The position numbers and the translations under genes were made by a program. This document shows positions 1-7,069 of a stretch of 7,104 nt of DNA, in pieces. The DNA comes from an uncultured Burkholderiales bacterium (GTDB lineage Bacteria; Pseudomonadota; Gammaproteobacteria; Burkholderiales; Burkholderiaceae_D): NCBI GenBank assembly GCA_903904635.1, contig CAIVDH010000095.1:1-7104 (forward strand), given 5' to 3'. The notes below the pieces were generated by a model. The model had not been told where the DNA came from, searched no databases, and saw nothing but the letters and a program-made list of their open reading frames with translations. Positions within the stretch are counted from its first letter, which is position 1, and the number at the start of each line of letters is the position of its first letter.

Positions 1-1091
<1,091 letters not shown>

Positions 1092-1112
1092 TTACGTGGA
1101 TGCTGATCGAAT

Positions 1113-1403
1113 TTATTTCTGAACGATCGCCATGATGTCTTCTTCGCGCATGACCAGTACTTCTTTGTTGTCGATCTTGACGGTCTGGCCAGAATATTTG
1201 CCGAACAGGACGGTGTCGCCGACTTTTACATCGAGTGGGCGTACTTTGCCGTCGTCCAGGATCTTGCCATTGCCGACTGCAATGACTTTGCCTTGGTCTG
1301 GCTTCTCAGCGGCTGCTTCAGGAAGCACAATGCCGGAAGCTGTTTTGGTTTCTTGTTCGAGACGCTCGACAATGACGCGGTCGTGCAAAGGACGAAGGCT
1401 CAT
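1113..1403 (-). CDS. groES: GroES (Hsp10) co-chaperonin
   Basis: This is the 10-kDa co-chaperonin, which forms a heptameric lid over the GroEL ring and triggers substrate encapsulation. The 96-residue product has the usual length and opens [14 protein letters not shown]. The mobile loop (about residues 17-36) carries the GroEL-binding tripeptide I25-V26-L27 in the context SGIVLPEA. The roof-loop region GNGKILDDG is at 44-52, and the C-terminal half contains [12 protein letters not shown] (61-72). The start is well supported: AAGGAG (1409-1414) sits 5 nt before the ATG, and the leader leads back to a strong promoter with a CIRCE operator. It is the first gene of the groES-groEL operon and is probably heat-inducible. 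Nothing is unusual about the protein. Confidence 0.98.
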   Translation of the reverse strand: MSLRPLHDRVIVERLEQETKTASGIVLPEAAAEKPDQGKVIAVGNGKILDDGKVRPLDVKVGDTVLFGKYSGQTVKIDNKEVLVMREEDIMAIVQK

Positions 1404-1444
1404 AAATACTCCTTGAAAACAATAAGTTATGGTTACCTGACATA

Positions 1445-1467
1445 ATTATCGGCACAGTGCCGGTAAT
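1445..1467 (-). other. Hairpin in the groES mRNA leader
   Basis: On the minus strand this reads ATTA-C-CGGCA-CTG-TGCCG-A-TAAT. It can form a 5-bp GC-rich stem with a 3-nt loop, extended past one C/A mismatch by four A-T pairs. It lies in the predicted leader, about 40 nt before the groES start codon, and does not include the ribosome binding site. It could stabilise the mRNA or influence translation, but no function can be assigned from sequence alone. Confidence 0.5.
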
Positions 1468-1505
1468 ACAGTCATGACGGAAAAACGGTTCTGCCAATAA
1501 AGTTG

Positions 1506-1532
1506 TTAGCACTCTACTTGGTCGAGTGCTAA
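1506..1532. promoter_or_regulatory. CIRCE operator (HrcA-binding site) of groESL
   Basis: The sequence TTAGCACTC, nine bases, GAGTGCTAA is a perfect match to the CIRCE inverted repeat (9-bp arms, 9-bp spacer). CIRCE is bound by the repressor HrcA, which is inactivated on heat shock and re-activated by GroESL. The element begins at the last base of the predicted -10 box of the groESL promoter and covers the expected transcription start near 1525. HrcA bound here would block initiation. Because it lies in the transcribed leader, it could also act as an mRNA stem-loop. hrcA itself is not in the window. Confidence 0.97.
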
Positions 1533-1561
1533 GTATAGGGTCAGTTATGCTCTTTTTCAAG
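1532..1561 (-). promoter_or_regulatory. groESL promoter: sigma-70 type with an overlapping sigma-32-like match
   Basis: Read on the minus strand, TTGAAA (1560-1555), a 17-nt spacer and TATACT (1537-1532) make a near-consensus sigma-70 promoter. The same DNA also reads CTTGAAA (1561-1555), 14 nt, then CCCTATAC (1540-1533). This resembles the sigma-32 consensus (CTTGAAA, 11-16 nt, CCCCATnT) with two mismatches in the defined -10 positions. The -10 touches the CIRCE operator. The predicted start is near 1525, giving a leader of about 120 nt before groES. The sigma-70 reading is strong; the sigma-32 reading is suggestive. Confidence 0.82.
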
Positions 1562-1785
1562 GCACGACTTGTAAATATATAAAAATGCCTGGTCGGTGCT
1601 TGTTGGATTGGTAAGTATTTGGCGCAATGGCAATTAATGGCTGTTAATAGCTAAGCATGCCGGCAGCATGCTAAATCAAGCATGCAAATGCAGTTTGCAG
1701 GATATTTCGCTCGCACTAGCTGTCTCAGATGCTGTCGCAGAAGTTGTCTGCGTCCTGCTGTTAAAACAGAAATAGGTGAAACACC
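1561..1785. other. Intergenic region upstream of the pirin gene, rich in short inverted repeats
   Basis: These 225 bases lie between the groESL promoter and the pirin-family start codon and contain no credible gene. Four short inverted repeats are visible. ATTAA/TTAAT has a 6-nt loop (1633-1648). AGCATGC/GCATGCT has a 5-nt loop (1654-1672). TGCAAA/TTTGCA has a 5-nt loop (1683-1699). CGCAGA/TCTGCG has a 5-nt loop (1736-1752). AAGCATGC occurs directly repeated at 1653-1660 and 1678-1685, and TTAATGGC/TTAATAGC repeats at a 10-bp period (1634-1651). No hairpin is followed by a T-run, so they are not typical intrinsic terminators. I could not identify a convincing sigma-70 promoter for the pirin gene here. 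Confidence 0.5.
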
Positions 1786-2679
1786 ATGAGCGCTTTACAG
1801 ACCGTAATTATTCCCCGCGTACGTAATCTAGGCGATGGCCTTCAAGTGCGGCGCGCACTTCCTGCACCTGAGCATCGCATGGTTGGTCCCTTTGTATTTC
1901 TTGATCAGATAGGGCCAACTATTATTAAACAGGGTCATGGATTAGACGTGCGACCGCATCCACACATAGGGCTGGCCACCGTCACCTGGCTATTGCAGGG
2001 CGAGATACTGCACCGCGATAGTCTGGGCAATGTGCAGTCCATACGCGCTGGCGAAGTGAATTGGATGACTGCCGGGCGCGGCATCGTTCATTCTGAGCGC
2101 ACGCCTGAGGCACAGCGCAACAGCAATACGGCTTTATATGGCCTGCAATGCTGGGTGGCGCTGCCCAGGGCACATGAAGAAGATGAACCGGATTTCACTC
2201 ATCTTAAAGCTGGCGAACTGGAAACCCTGGAAGGCGAGGGCGTACACGCCACGATCATTGCCGGCAGTTTTTTTAATCGTACGTCGCAGGTACCGACCCG
2301 TTCAGCCCTATGTTATGTACAGCTAAAGTTACAGCCCAATACACGTACAGCCATACCCGCTGAATATGCAGAGCAGGCGCTTTATATAGTAGAAGGTGAA
2401 ATAGAGCTGGGTTTTGATGGGGTGTTTGGCGCGGGCCATTTGCTTACTTTGCGATCAGGTGCCGAAGCTATTTTTCTCGCCGGAGAAAAAGGCGCAACAC
2501 TTATGTTGCTAGGCGGCGAGCCATTGGATGGGCCGCGTCATATGGTGTGGAATTTTGTCTCAAGCAGCATGGATCGCATAGAGCAGGCGAAAGAAGACTG
2601 GTTGCAGCAAAGATTTCCAGCGGTGCCGGGTGAAACGGAATTCAGTCCGCTGCCCGATAACGTCAATCCCGCAGGATAA
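1786..2679 (+). CDS. Pirin-family bicupin protein (possible quercetin 2,3-dioxygenase-like)
   Basis: The 297-residue product has the length and two-cupin layout of pirins. The N-terminal cupin holds RPHPHIGLATVTW (56-68) and the GEVNWMTAGRGIVHSE block (89-104). These give the four metal ligands expected from human pirin and E. coli YhhW: H58, H60, H102 and E104. The C-terminal pirin domain includes the LGGEPLDGPRHMVWNFV segment (242-258). Family members bind Fe or a similar metal in the cytoplasm; some degrade quercetin in vitro and some act as protein partners or redox sensors, so the physiological substrate cannot be read from sequence. There is no signal peptide. The ATG has AGGTGA (1774-1779) 6 nt upstream. 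The gene is apparently monocistronic, and its stop codon is one base from that of the convergent reductase gene. Family assignment is firm; enzymatic role is open. Confidence 0.93.
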   Translation: MSALQTVIIPRVRNLGDGLQVRRALPAPEHRMVGPFVFLDQIGPTIIKQGHGLDVRPHPHIGLATVTWLLQGEILHRDSLGNVQSIRAGEVNWMTAGRGIVHSERTPEAQRNSNTALYGLQCWVALPRAHEEDEPDFTHLKAGELETLEGEGVHATIIAGSFFNRTSQVPTRSALCYVQLKLQPNTRTAIPAEYAEQALYIVEGEIELGFDGVFGAGHLLTLRSGAEAIFLAGEKGATLMLLGGEPLDGPRHMVWNFVSSSMDRIEQAKEDWLQQRFPAVPGETEFSPLPDNVNPAG

Positions 2680-2680
2680 A

Positions 2681-3652
2681 TTATTCGTTGCGTTTCAACT
2701 GCGCCTGATGACTTGCCCAAGCCAGATTCGCAGCGCATAAATCTTCCAGCGCCGTGCCTACCGATTTGAAAACCGTAATCTCTATGGTGTTCAATCTGCC
2801 GGCATGTGTGCCACTGGCCAGATCGGCAAGTTCAGCCTGTACAGATTCACGACCCATCAAACCGGCAGCGATAGGTTGCACCAGATCGCCTGCTTCAGCC
2901 AGTGCACCAGAGAACGTATCAACAAACACATTTGCCTGAGACATCAAGTCATCATCTGCCTCACGCATGTCTGCACGAAAACCACCGACCAGATCGATAT
3001 GCGTGCCCGGCCTGACTGCGTCTGCCAGCACCAGCGGCACCTTACTGGTGGTGGCGCAACTGATGATGTCTGCTTCCAGACAAGCCTGTCGTAAATCATC
3101 GGCCGCTACCAGAGTGATCTCATCCGGCAGACCGGCTGCGCGTATTCTCTGCATCGTATGCGCAATATTTTCAGCGGAACGACCCCAGACTGTGACTTGC
3201 GTGATCGGCCGCACAGCGCAATGCGCAACGGCCATGCAAGGGGCAAGCTGACCTGTGCCTATGATGAGCAAGCGCCGGCTGTCAGAGCGTGAAAGATAAG
3301 TCGAAGCCAGCGCCGAAGCCGCGGCGGTGCGGCGTAGCGTTAATTCTTCACCATCCATCAGCGCCAGCGGCGTGCCTGTGGTGGTGTCGAATAAAATAAA
3401 TAAAGCCTGTACCGTTGGCAGTGAACGATCACGATTGGCAGGCGCTACCGTCACCAGCTTGACCCCCATTTGCTGTCCCGCTTGCCAGACTGGCATCAGC
3501 AACAGTACGGACGCATCTGCATCTGATAGCGTATGCACATGCCGACGTGGCACATTAATGTCTTGCTGAAAAGCCTCGCGCAGTGCGGCAATCAACAGCG
3601 GATAAGACAAGGCACGCTTGAGTTCAGCGCCATCTAAAAATGGAATCATCAT
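2681..3652 (-). CDS. Ornithine cyclodeaminase / mu-crystallin family protein, probable NAD(P)H-dependent ketimine (pyrroline-2-carboxylate) reductase
   Basis: The 323-residue cytoplasmic protein has the usual length for this family. Its substrate-side motifs are MGVKLVTVAPAN (62-73) with K65, and LTLRRTAAASALA (104-116) with R107/R108. The Rossmann nucleotide-binding loop GTGQLAP (132-138) follows, and the C-terminal signature FKSVGTALEDL (295-305) is typical. At the place where true ornithine cyclodeaminases carry GGDCPGKTEL, with the catalytic Asp, this protein reads VGGFRADMREAD (222-233), with F225 at the Asp position. That favours a reductase of cyclic or linear imino acids (pyrroline- or piperideine-2-carboxylate) or an alanine-dehydrogenase-like enzyme over ornithine cyclodeaminase. 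Two consecutive ATGs (3652, 3649) are possible starts. An in-frame TGA ends 3 nt upstream, so the start cannot be earlier, and no clear ribosome binding site is seen. The gene converges on the pirin gene and diverges from dacB. Exact substrate is not determined. Confidence 0.88.
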   Translation of the reverse strand: MMIPFLDGAELKRALSYPLLIAALREAFQQDINVPRRHVHTLSDADASVLLLMPVWQAGQQMGVKLVTVAPANRDRSLPTVQALFILFDTTTGTPLALMDGEELTLRRTAAASALASTYLSRSDSRRLLIIGTGQLAPCMAVAHCAVRPITQVTVWGRSAENIAHTMQRIRAAGLPDEITLVAADDLRQACLEADIISCATTSKVPLVLADAVRPGTHIDLVGGFRADMREADDDLMSQANVFVDTFSGALAEAGDLVQPIAAGLMGRESVQAELADLASGTHAGRLNTIEITVFKSVGTALEDLCAANLAWASHQAQLKRNE

Positions 3653-3677
3653 CGGTCAGTAAAAGTGAAGTCGCGCC

Positions 3678-3706
3678 AGACTACGCAATCCATGCACGCA
3701 CGTCAA
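3678..3706 (-). promoter_or_regulatory. Predicted promoter of the ketimine reductase gene
   Basis: On the minus strand TTGACG (3706-3701, five of six consensus bases), a 17-nt spacer and TAGTCT (3683-3678, three of six) form a plausible sigma-70 promoter. The predicted start is near 3671, about 19 nt before the ATG at 3652. The -35 is good and the -10 weak, so this is a prediction only. Confidence 0.4.
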
Positions 3707-3730
3707 ACTATCTCGCACCCGTGTGATAAT
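3702..3730 (+). promoter_or_regulatory. Predicted extended -10 promoter of dacB
   Basis: GATAAT (3725-3730) is preceded by TGT (3722-3724), making an extended -10 box. A weak -35, GTCAAA (3702-3707), lies 17 nt upstream. A start near 3737 would place the two earliest in-frame start codons (3665, 3692) outside the transcript, supporting a later dacB start. The -35 overlaps that of the divergent promoter on the other strand. Confidence 0.4.
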
Positions 3731-3796
3731 GATTCGACGCCTCAGTACTCTTTATCGCTGGAATTCATGTTGCTAATTTTATTTTCATATTTAAAT

Positions 3797-5233
3797 ATGC
3801 CGCACTTATTTTTGCGCAGCGCCTTACTCATCGTATTGATGATGAATGCCGCCTGCACCAGCCTGCCAGTTGGCTCGCGTTTACCTGCCGCATTCGCCAG
3901 GGCGGCGCAAGAAGCAGGCGTACCGCCTGATGCCATAGCAATACAGATAGAGTCAGTCGGGGCAAGTGCACCGCTGCTTGCGCATCATGCAGGTGCAGCC
4001 ATGCAGCCGGCTTCATTAATGAAATTAGTAACCACTGCAGCGGCATTGGATTTGCTCGGCCCCGGCTATCGCTGGAACACGCGCATTTATACCAATGGCA
4101 TACAGAGCGGTGCAGCCTTGCAGGGTGATCTGATCATCAAAGGCAGTGGTGACCCGCGTTTATCGCAAAAAGATCTCTGGTCTGTGCTGCGTAATTTGCG
4201 CGCACAAGGCATACAACATATTAGCGGCGATCTGCTGCTGGACCGCACCTTGTTTGAACTCACCACAGATGATGCGATACAGTTTGATGGTAAACCTGAA
4301 CGCGCCTACAACGCCTTGCCGGACGCATTACTTCTCGATACCAAGACGCTGACTTTACACTTTGTGCCAGACGAAAAAAATCAAATCGTACAAGTACGCA
4401 CAGAGCCTTATCTGGCTAGCTTGCAGGTCACTGCACCAAAATTAGTCATTGGTGAATGCGGCGCATGGCGCAAATCTATAGGGCTGGAATTTGCGCCGCA
4501 AGCTTTGCGATTCGATGGCAGCTATGCGCTAGCCTGCGGTGAGCAGCACTTTCCCATTCACGCTTATAACTACACGCATCTGGAATATTTCGATGCCTCG
4601 TTGCGGCAGATCTGGAGTGAGCTAGGCGGCACCATAGCGGGTAGTACGCGTGAAGTAACGCTGTCACAAGAGGCGCATGGAGTTGAACATGAAATAGCAG
4701 CATGGCAGTCTGTGCCTTTATCCGATGTCATCCGTGACATCAATAAATACAGTAATAACGTCATGTCTCGTCAGCTGTTACTGACGCTGTCTGCAGAGCG
4801 GGGCGTTAAGCCAGCGACTAAAATTTCAGGCGTCGCTATCTTACAAGACTGGCTATTAGCCCGAGGCATAAAAACTGCGGGGCTAGTGATAGAAAACGGA
4901 TCAGGCCTGTCGCGCAATGAACGTATTTCCGCTGCTGATCTTGCCCGTGTTTTGCAGCTGATGTGGCACAGCCCCACCATGCCGGAATTTATTTCTTCGC
5001 TACCGTTAGCTGGCGTTGATGGCACCATGCGCAAGCGTGTTCAAAATATGGATGTGAAAGCTTACGCGCATATTAAGACCGGCAGTCTGGCTGATGTGGC
5101 CGGCATCGCCGGTTATGTCACCGCACGTTCAGGTAAAAGATTGATTATCGTCTGCATGATTAATCATCCCAATGCAGACAAGTTGCGCGGCGCAATGGAT
5201 ACGCTGCTGCAGTGGGTGTATGAACACAATTAA
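3797..5233 (+). CDS. dacB: D-alanyl-D-alanine carboxypeptidase/endopeptidase, PBP4 type (peptidase S13)
   Basis: This is a low-molecular-mass penicillin-binding protein that trims D-Ala from, and cleaves cross-links in, periplasmic peptidoglycan. With the ATG at 3797 it has 478 residues, almost the length of E. coli DacB (477). The three penicillin-binding motifs are intact: S73-L-M-K76 with the nucleophilic serine, S319-N-N321, and K427-T-G429. The 246-residue gap between the first two motifs fits the large inserted domains typical of class C PBP4. ENGSGLSR (366-373) is another family block. The N-terminus MPHLFLR followed by a hydrophobic stretch (about 8-16) is a signal peptide, with C20 after NAA suggesting an imperfect lipobox. 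The frame is open back to a GTG at 3665, and an ATG at 3767 (488 residues, weak TGGAA upstream) is the main alternative start. I chose 3797 for the clean signal peptide, although its ribosome binding site is poor. Function is firm; the start is uncertain. Confidence 0.9.
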   Translation: MPHLFLRSALLIVLMMNAACTSLPVGSRLPAAFARAAQEAGVPPDAIAIQIESVGASAPLLAHHAGAAMQPASLMKLVTTAAALDLLGPGYRWNTRIYTNGIQSGAALQGDLIIKGSGDPRLSQKDLWSVLRNLRAQGIQHISGDLLLDRTLFELTTDDAIQFDGKPERAYNALPDALLLDTKTLTLHFVPDEKNQIVQVRTEPYLASLQVTAPKLVIGECGAWRKSIGLEFAPQALRFDGSYALACGEQHFPIHAYNYTHLEYFDASLRQIWSELGGTIAGSTREVTLSQEAHGVEHEIAAWQSVPLSDVIRDINKYSNNVMSRQLLLTLSAERGVKPATKISGVAILQDWLLARGIKTAGLVIENGSGLSRNERISAADLARVLQLMWHSPTMPEFISSLPLAGVDGTMRKRVQNMDVKAYAHIKTGSLADVAGIAGYVTARSGKRLIIVCMINHPNADKLRGAMDTLLQWVYEHN

Positions 5234-5258
5234 TCAGCCCGCTACAGTAAGTTGAATG

Positions 5259-6137
5259 TTATGTGCGTGGCTTGAACAGTACCGTCGTCATCGCAAGCAA
5301 AATCAACACAATAGCTGCATAGTCTTGCCAGTGTGGCGTCTCGTTTAACATCCATGCGCCAGCGAATACGCCGAGCACCGGAATAAACATCACAGACAAG
5401 CTGGAAGCAACCGGCGGCAAAATGCGTGCAAGGCGAAACCACGCCACATGGGCAAAGCCAAATACAATAATCGCGTTATACAGTATCGCGCCCCATTCAA
5501 TCATGTTCGGCATGCGTATTGATTCATGCTCAACACTCAGCGCCAGTAAACCCATAGTGCAAGTGGTAAAGCACAGCATCCAGAATGTGAGCGAGATGGT
5601 CGGCATATCGATGCTGGTACGCTTCATCATGACTGTGCCATAGCCCCAGCTAGCGGCAGCGATCAGCGCAAATAATGTCCCCACCGGTTGACCGGATACT
5701 TTAGAAAATTCGCTGGAGAGTAACAACAGCGCACCCGTCAACGCCATTGCAATACCGAATAATGCGCGGCGGCTAATGCGGTCACCATAAAACAGCAAGC
5801 CTGCCAAGACTGCCCATACCGGCATCGTATAGCCTAGCGTCGCCGCGCGACCTGATGAAAGCATCTTCACACCTAAAATAATAAACACATGCCAGATCAG
5901 CATATTCGGAATAGCCAGCCGGATTACCGTCTTGATCTGCCCGGGGGGCACAGACAGCGATGCCTTCTGCATACGCGCTGCGATCCAGATTACGAAGATG
6001 CCACCCAACATACTGAGCGCGCGAAAAGTCAGCGGCGGAAAATGTTGTACGCCCAGCTTCATGATGGGCCAGTTAATGCCCCATGTAAAAGTCAACAGCG
6101 CGAGCAGGATCAGATCTTTGCGGGTCAGTGTATTCAT
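5259..6137 (-). CDS. EamA/DMT-superfamily inner-membrane transporter
   Basis: The 292-residue protein is almost entirely hydrophobic, with about ten predicted membrane helices (roughly 10-28, 37-55, 70-90, 97-116, 122-140, 152-170, 180-200, 214-234, 242-262, 268-287). These fall into two repeated EamA halves. The first repeat shows FTWGINWPIMKLGVQHFPPLTFRA in outline at 17-40, and the second starts at AAASWGYGTVMMKR (160-173). The first repeat closes with GYTMPVWAVLAGLLFYGD (102-119), and FIPVLGVFAGAWMLNE (about 250-265) is the equivalent in the second. Such proteins usually export amino acids or other small metabolites, but the substrate cannot be inferred. The ATG at 6137 lacks a recognisable ribosome binding site, and no better in-frame start lies close upstream. 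The gene converges on dacB (25-nt gap) and diverges from pyrF (62-nt gap), so it is probably transcribed alone. Confidence 0.9.
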   Translation of the reverse strand: MNTLTRKDLILLALLTFTWGINWPIMKLGVQHFPPLTFRALSMLGGIFVIWIAARMQKASLSVPPGQIKTVIRLAIPNMLIWHVFIILGVKMLSSGRAATLGYTMPVWAVLAGLLFYGDRISRRALFGIAMALTGALLLLSSEFSKVSGQPVGTLFALIAAASWGYGTVMMKRTSIDMPTISLTFWMLCFTTCTMGLLALSVEHESIRMPNMIEWGAILYNAIIVFGFAHVAWFRLARILPPVASSLSVMFIPVLGVFAGAWMLNETPHWQDYAAIVLILLAMTTVLFKPRT

Positions 6138-6160
6138 GCGGGCACGATAGCATGTCAGGC

Positions 6161-6166
6161 TACAAT
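6161..6166 (+). promoter_or_regulatory. Candidate -10 box for pyrF
   Basis: TACAAT matches five of six bases of the sigma-70 -10 consensus and lies 33 nt before the pyrF start codon, giving a predicted short leader of under 30 nt. No good -35 is present at the normal distance (GCGGGC at 6138-6143), so the promoter would be weak or need an activator. The -35 region would overlap the start of the divergent transporter gene. Confidence 0.4.
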
Positions 6167-6199
6167 GTGGCCATTACGTTTTAATGAACCGGGACTTGC

Positions 6200-7033
6200 G
6201 TGAACTTCATAGCCAAACTCACTGCTGCGAGCAAATTAAATCATTCATTATTGTGCGTAGGACTTGATCCTGATGTTGCTAAATTCCCTGCTGAGCTGCA
6301 AGGAAAAAGCGATGCAATTTTTATATTTTGCAAAGCCATTATTGATGCCACTGCCGATCTTGCCTGCGCGTTCAAGCCGCAGATTGCCTACTTCGCTGCA
6401 CTGGCTGCAGAAGATCAGTTGCAGGCTATCTGTGATTATCTGCGTCAGACTTATCCGCAGATTCCCATTATTCTCGACGCCAAGCGCGGCGATATTGGTG
6501 CCACAGCTGAGCAATATGCACGCGAAGCGTTTGAGCGGTATGACGCTGATGCCGTGACCGTCAATCCGTATATGGGCTTTGATTCCGTTGCGCCTTATCT
6601 GGAATGGAAAGACCGCGGCGCAATCGTGTTGTGCCGTACATCTAACCCCGGCGGATCGGATTTACAATTTTTAAAAGTGGATGGGGTCCCGTTGTATCAG
6701 CATGTCGCAAAGCTGGTGGCAGAAAAATGGAATCTGAATGGCCAGTGTGGTCTGGTCGTAGGTGCGACCTTTCCGCAAGAGTTGGCAGAGGTACGCAAAA
6801 TCGTGGGTGATATGCCGCTGCTCGTGCCGGGCATTGGTGCTCAGGGTGGCGATATCGCAGCTACAGTCCAGGCCGGGCAGACAGCAACGGGTGCGGGCAT
6901 GATGATTAATTCTTCGCGGGCGATTTTATATGCCAGGCCTGATGGCGTAGAAAGTTTTGTAGAAGCGGCGCGCCGAGTGGCGCTGGAGACGCGGGACGCA
7001 ATTAATTTATATCGTACTACGCAAGAAATTTAA
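6200..7033 (+). CDS. pyrF: Orotidine 5'-phosphate decarboxylase (PyrF, subfamily 2)
   Basis: This enzyme catalyses the last step of de novo UMP synthesis, decarboxylating OMP to UMP in the cytoplasm. The 277-residue length fits the longer subfamily-2 enzymes rather than the roughly 245-residue E. coli type. Visible features are GLDPD (21-25), K59 in FKPQ, and the catalytic D-x-K-x-x-D motif [11 protein letters not shown] (93-103), with D93, K95 and D98. NPYMGFDSV (122-130) and the phosphate-binding PGIGAQGGD (210-218) and SSRAILYA (238-245, R240) follow. The barrel is complete, so the enzyme should be active. The start is a GTG, with GGGA (6191-6194) 5 nt upstream as a modest ribosome binding site; no ATG in frame gives a better N-terminus. 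It is divergent from the transporter gene, and no other pyrimidine gene is nearby. Confidence 0.96.
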   Translation: MNFIAKLTAASKLNHSLLCVGLDPDVAKFPAELQGKSDAIFIFCKAIIDATADLACAFKPQIAYFAALAAEDQLQAICDYLRQTYPQIPIILDAKRGDIGATAEQYAREAFERYDADAVTVNPYMGFDSVAPYLEWKDRGAIVLCRTSNPGGSDLQFLKVDGVPLYQHVAKLVAEKWNLNGQCGLVVGATFPQELAEVRKIVGDMPLLVPGIGAQGGDIAATVQAGQTATGAGMMINSSRAILYARPDGVESFVEAARRVALETRDAINLYRTTQEI

Positions 7034-7069
7034 TAAAATTTTACCCGGGCATGCAAAGCTAAAATTTTA
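7034..7069. repeat. Duplicated AT palindrome after pyrF
   Basis: TAAAATTTTA, itself a palindrome, occurs at 7034-7043 directly after the pyrF stop and again at 7060-7069. The 16-nt interval contains CCCGGG and GCATGC. The copies could pair as a 10-bp A-T stem with a 16-nt loop. This could form part of a transcription end region, but the stem is not GC-rich and no clean T-run follows, so I do not call it a terminator. The rest of the tail to 7104 is AT-rich with no recognisable gene. Confidence 0.45.

Noticed and set aside
1318..1560. Minus-strand 80-codon frame overlapping the groES 5' end and promoter
   Set aside because: It begins at the TTG of the -35 box, crosses the CIRCE operator and has no ribosome binding site or recognisable domain.
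1654..1672. Hairpin AGCATGC/GCATGCT as an intrinsic terminator
   Set aside because: No T-run follows on either strand, and no transcript would be expected to end here, because both flanking genes point away from it.
2754..3569. Plus-strand frames inside the reductase gene
   Set aside because: They are antisense shadows of a complete minus-strand gene with family motifs throughout.
3665..3796. Upstream extension of dacB from GTG 3665 or ATG 3692
   Set aside because: It would put 35-44 polar, non-family residues before a clean signal peptide and overlap the predicted promoter; ATG 3767 remains possible.
1786..5233. A pirin, reductase and dacB functional cluster
   Set aside because: The genes alternate in strand, and no shared pathway or co-transcription is visible, so adjacency alone does not support a system.
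5234..5258. Bidirectional terminator between dacB and the transporter gene
   Set aside because: The 25-bp gap shows no convincing stem with a T-run on either strand.
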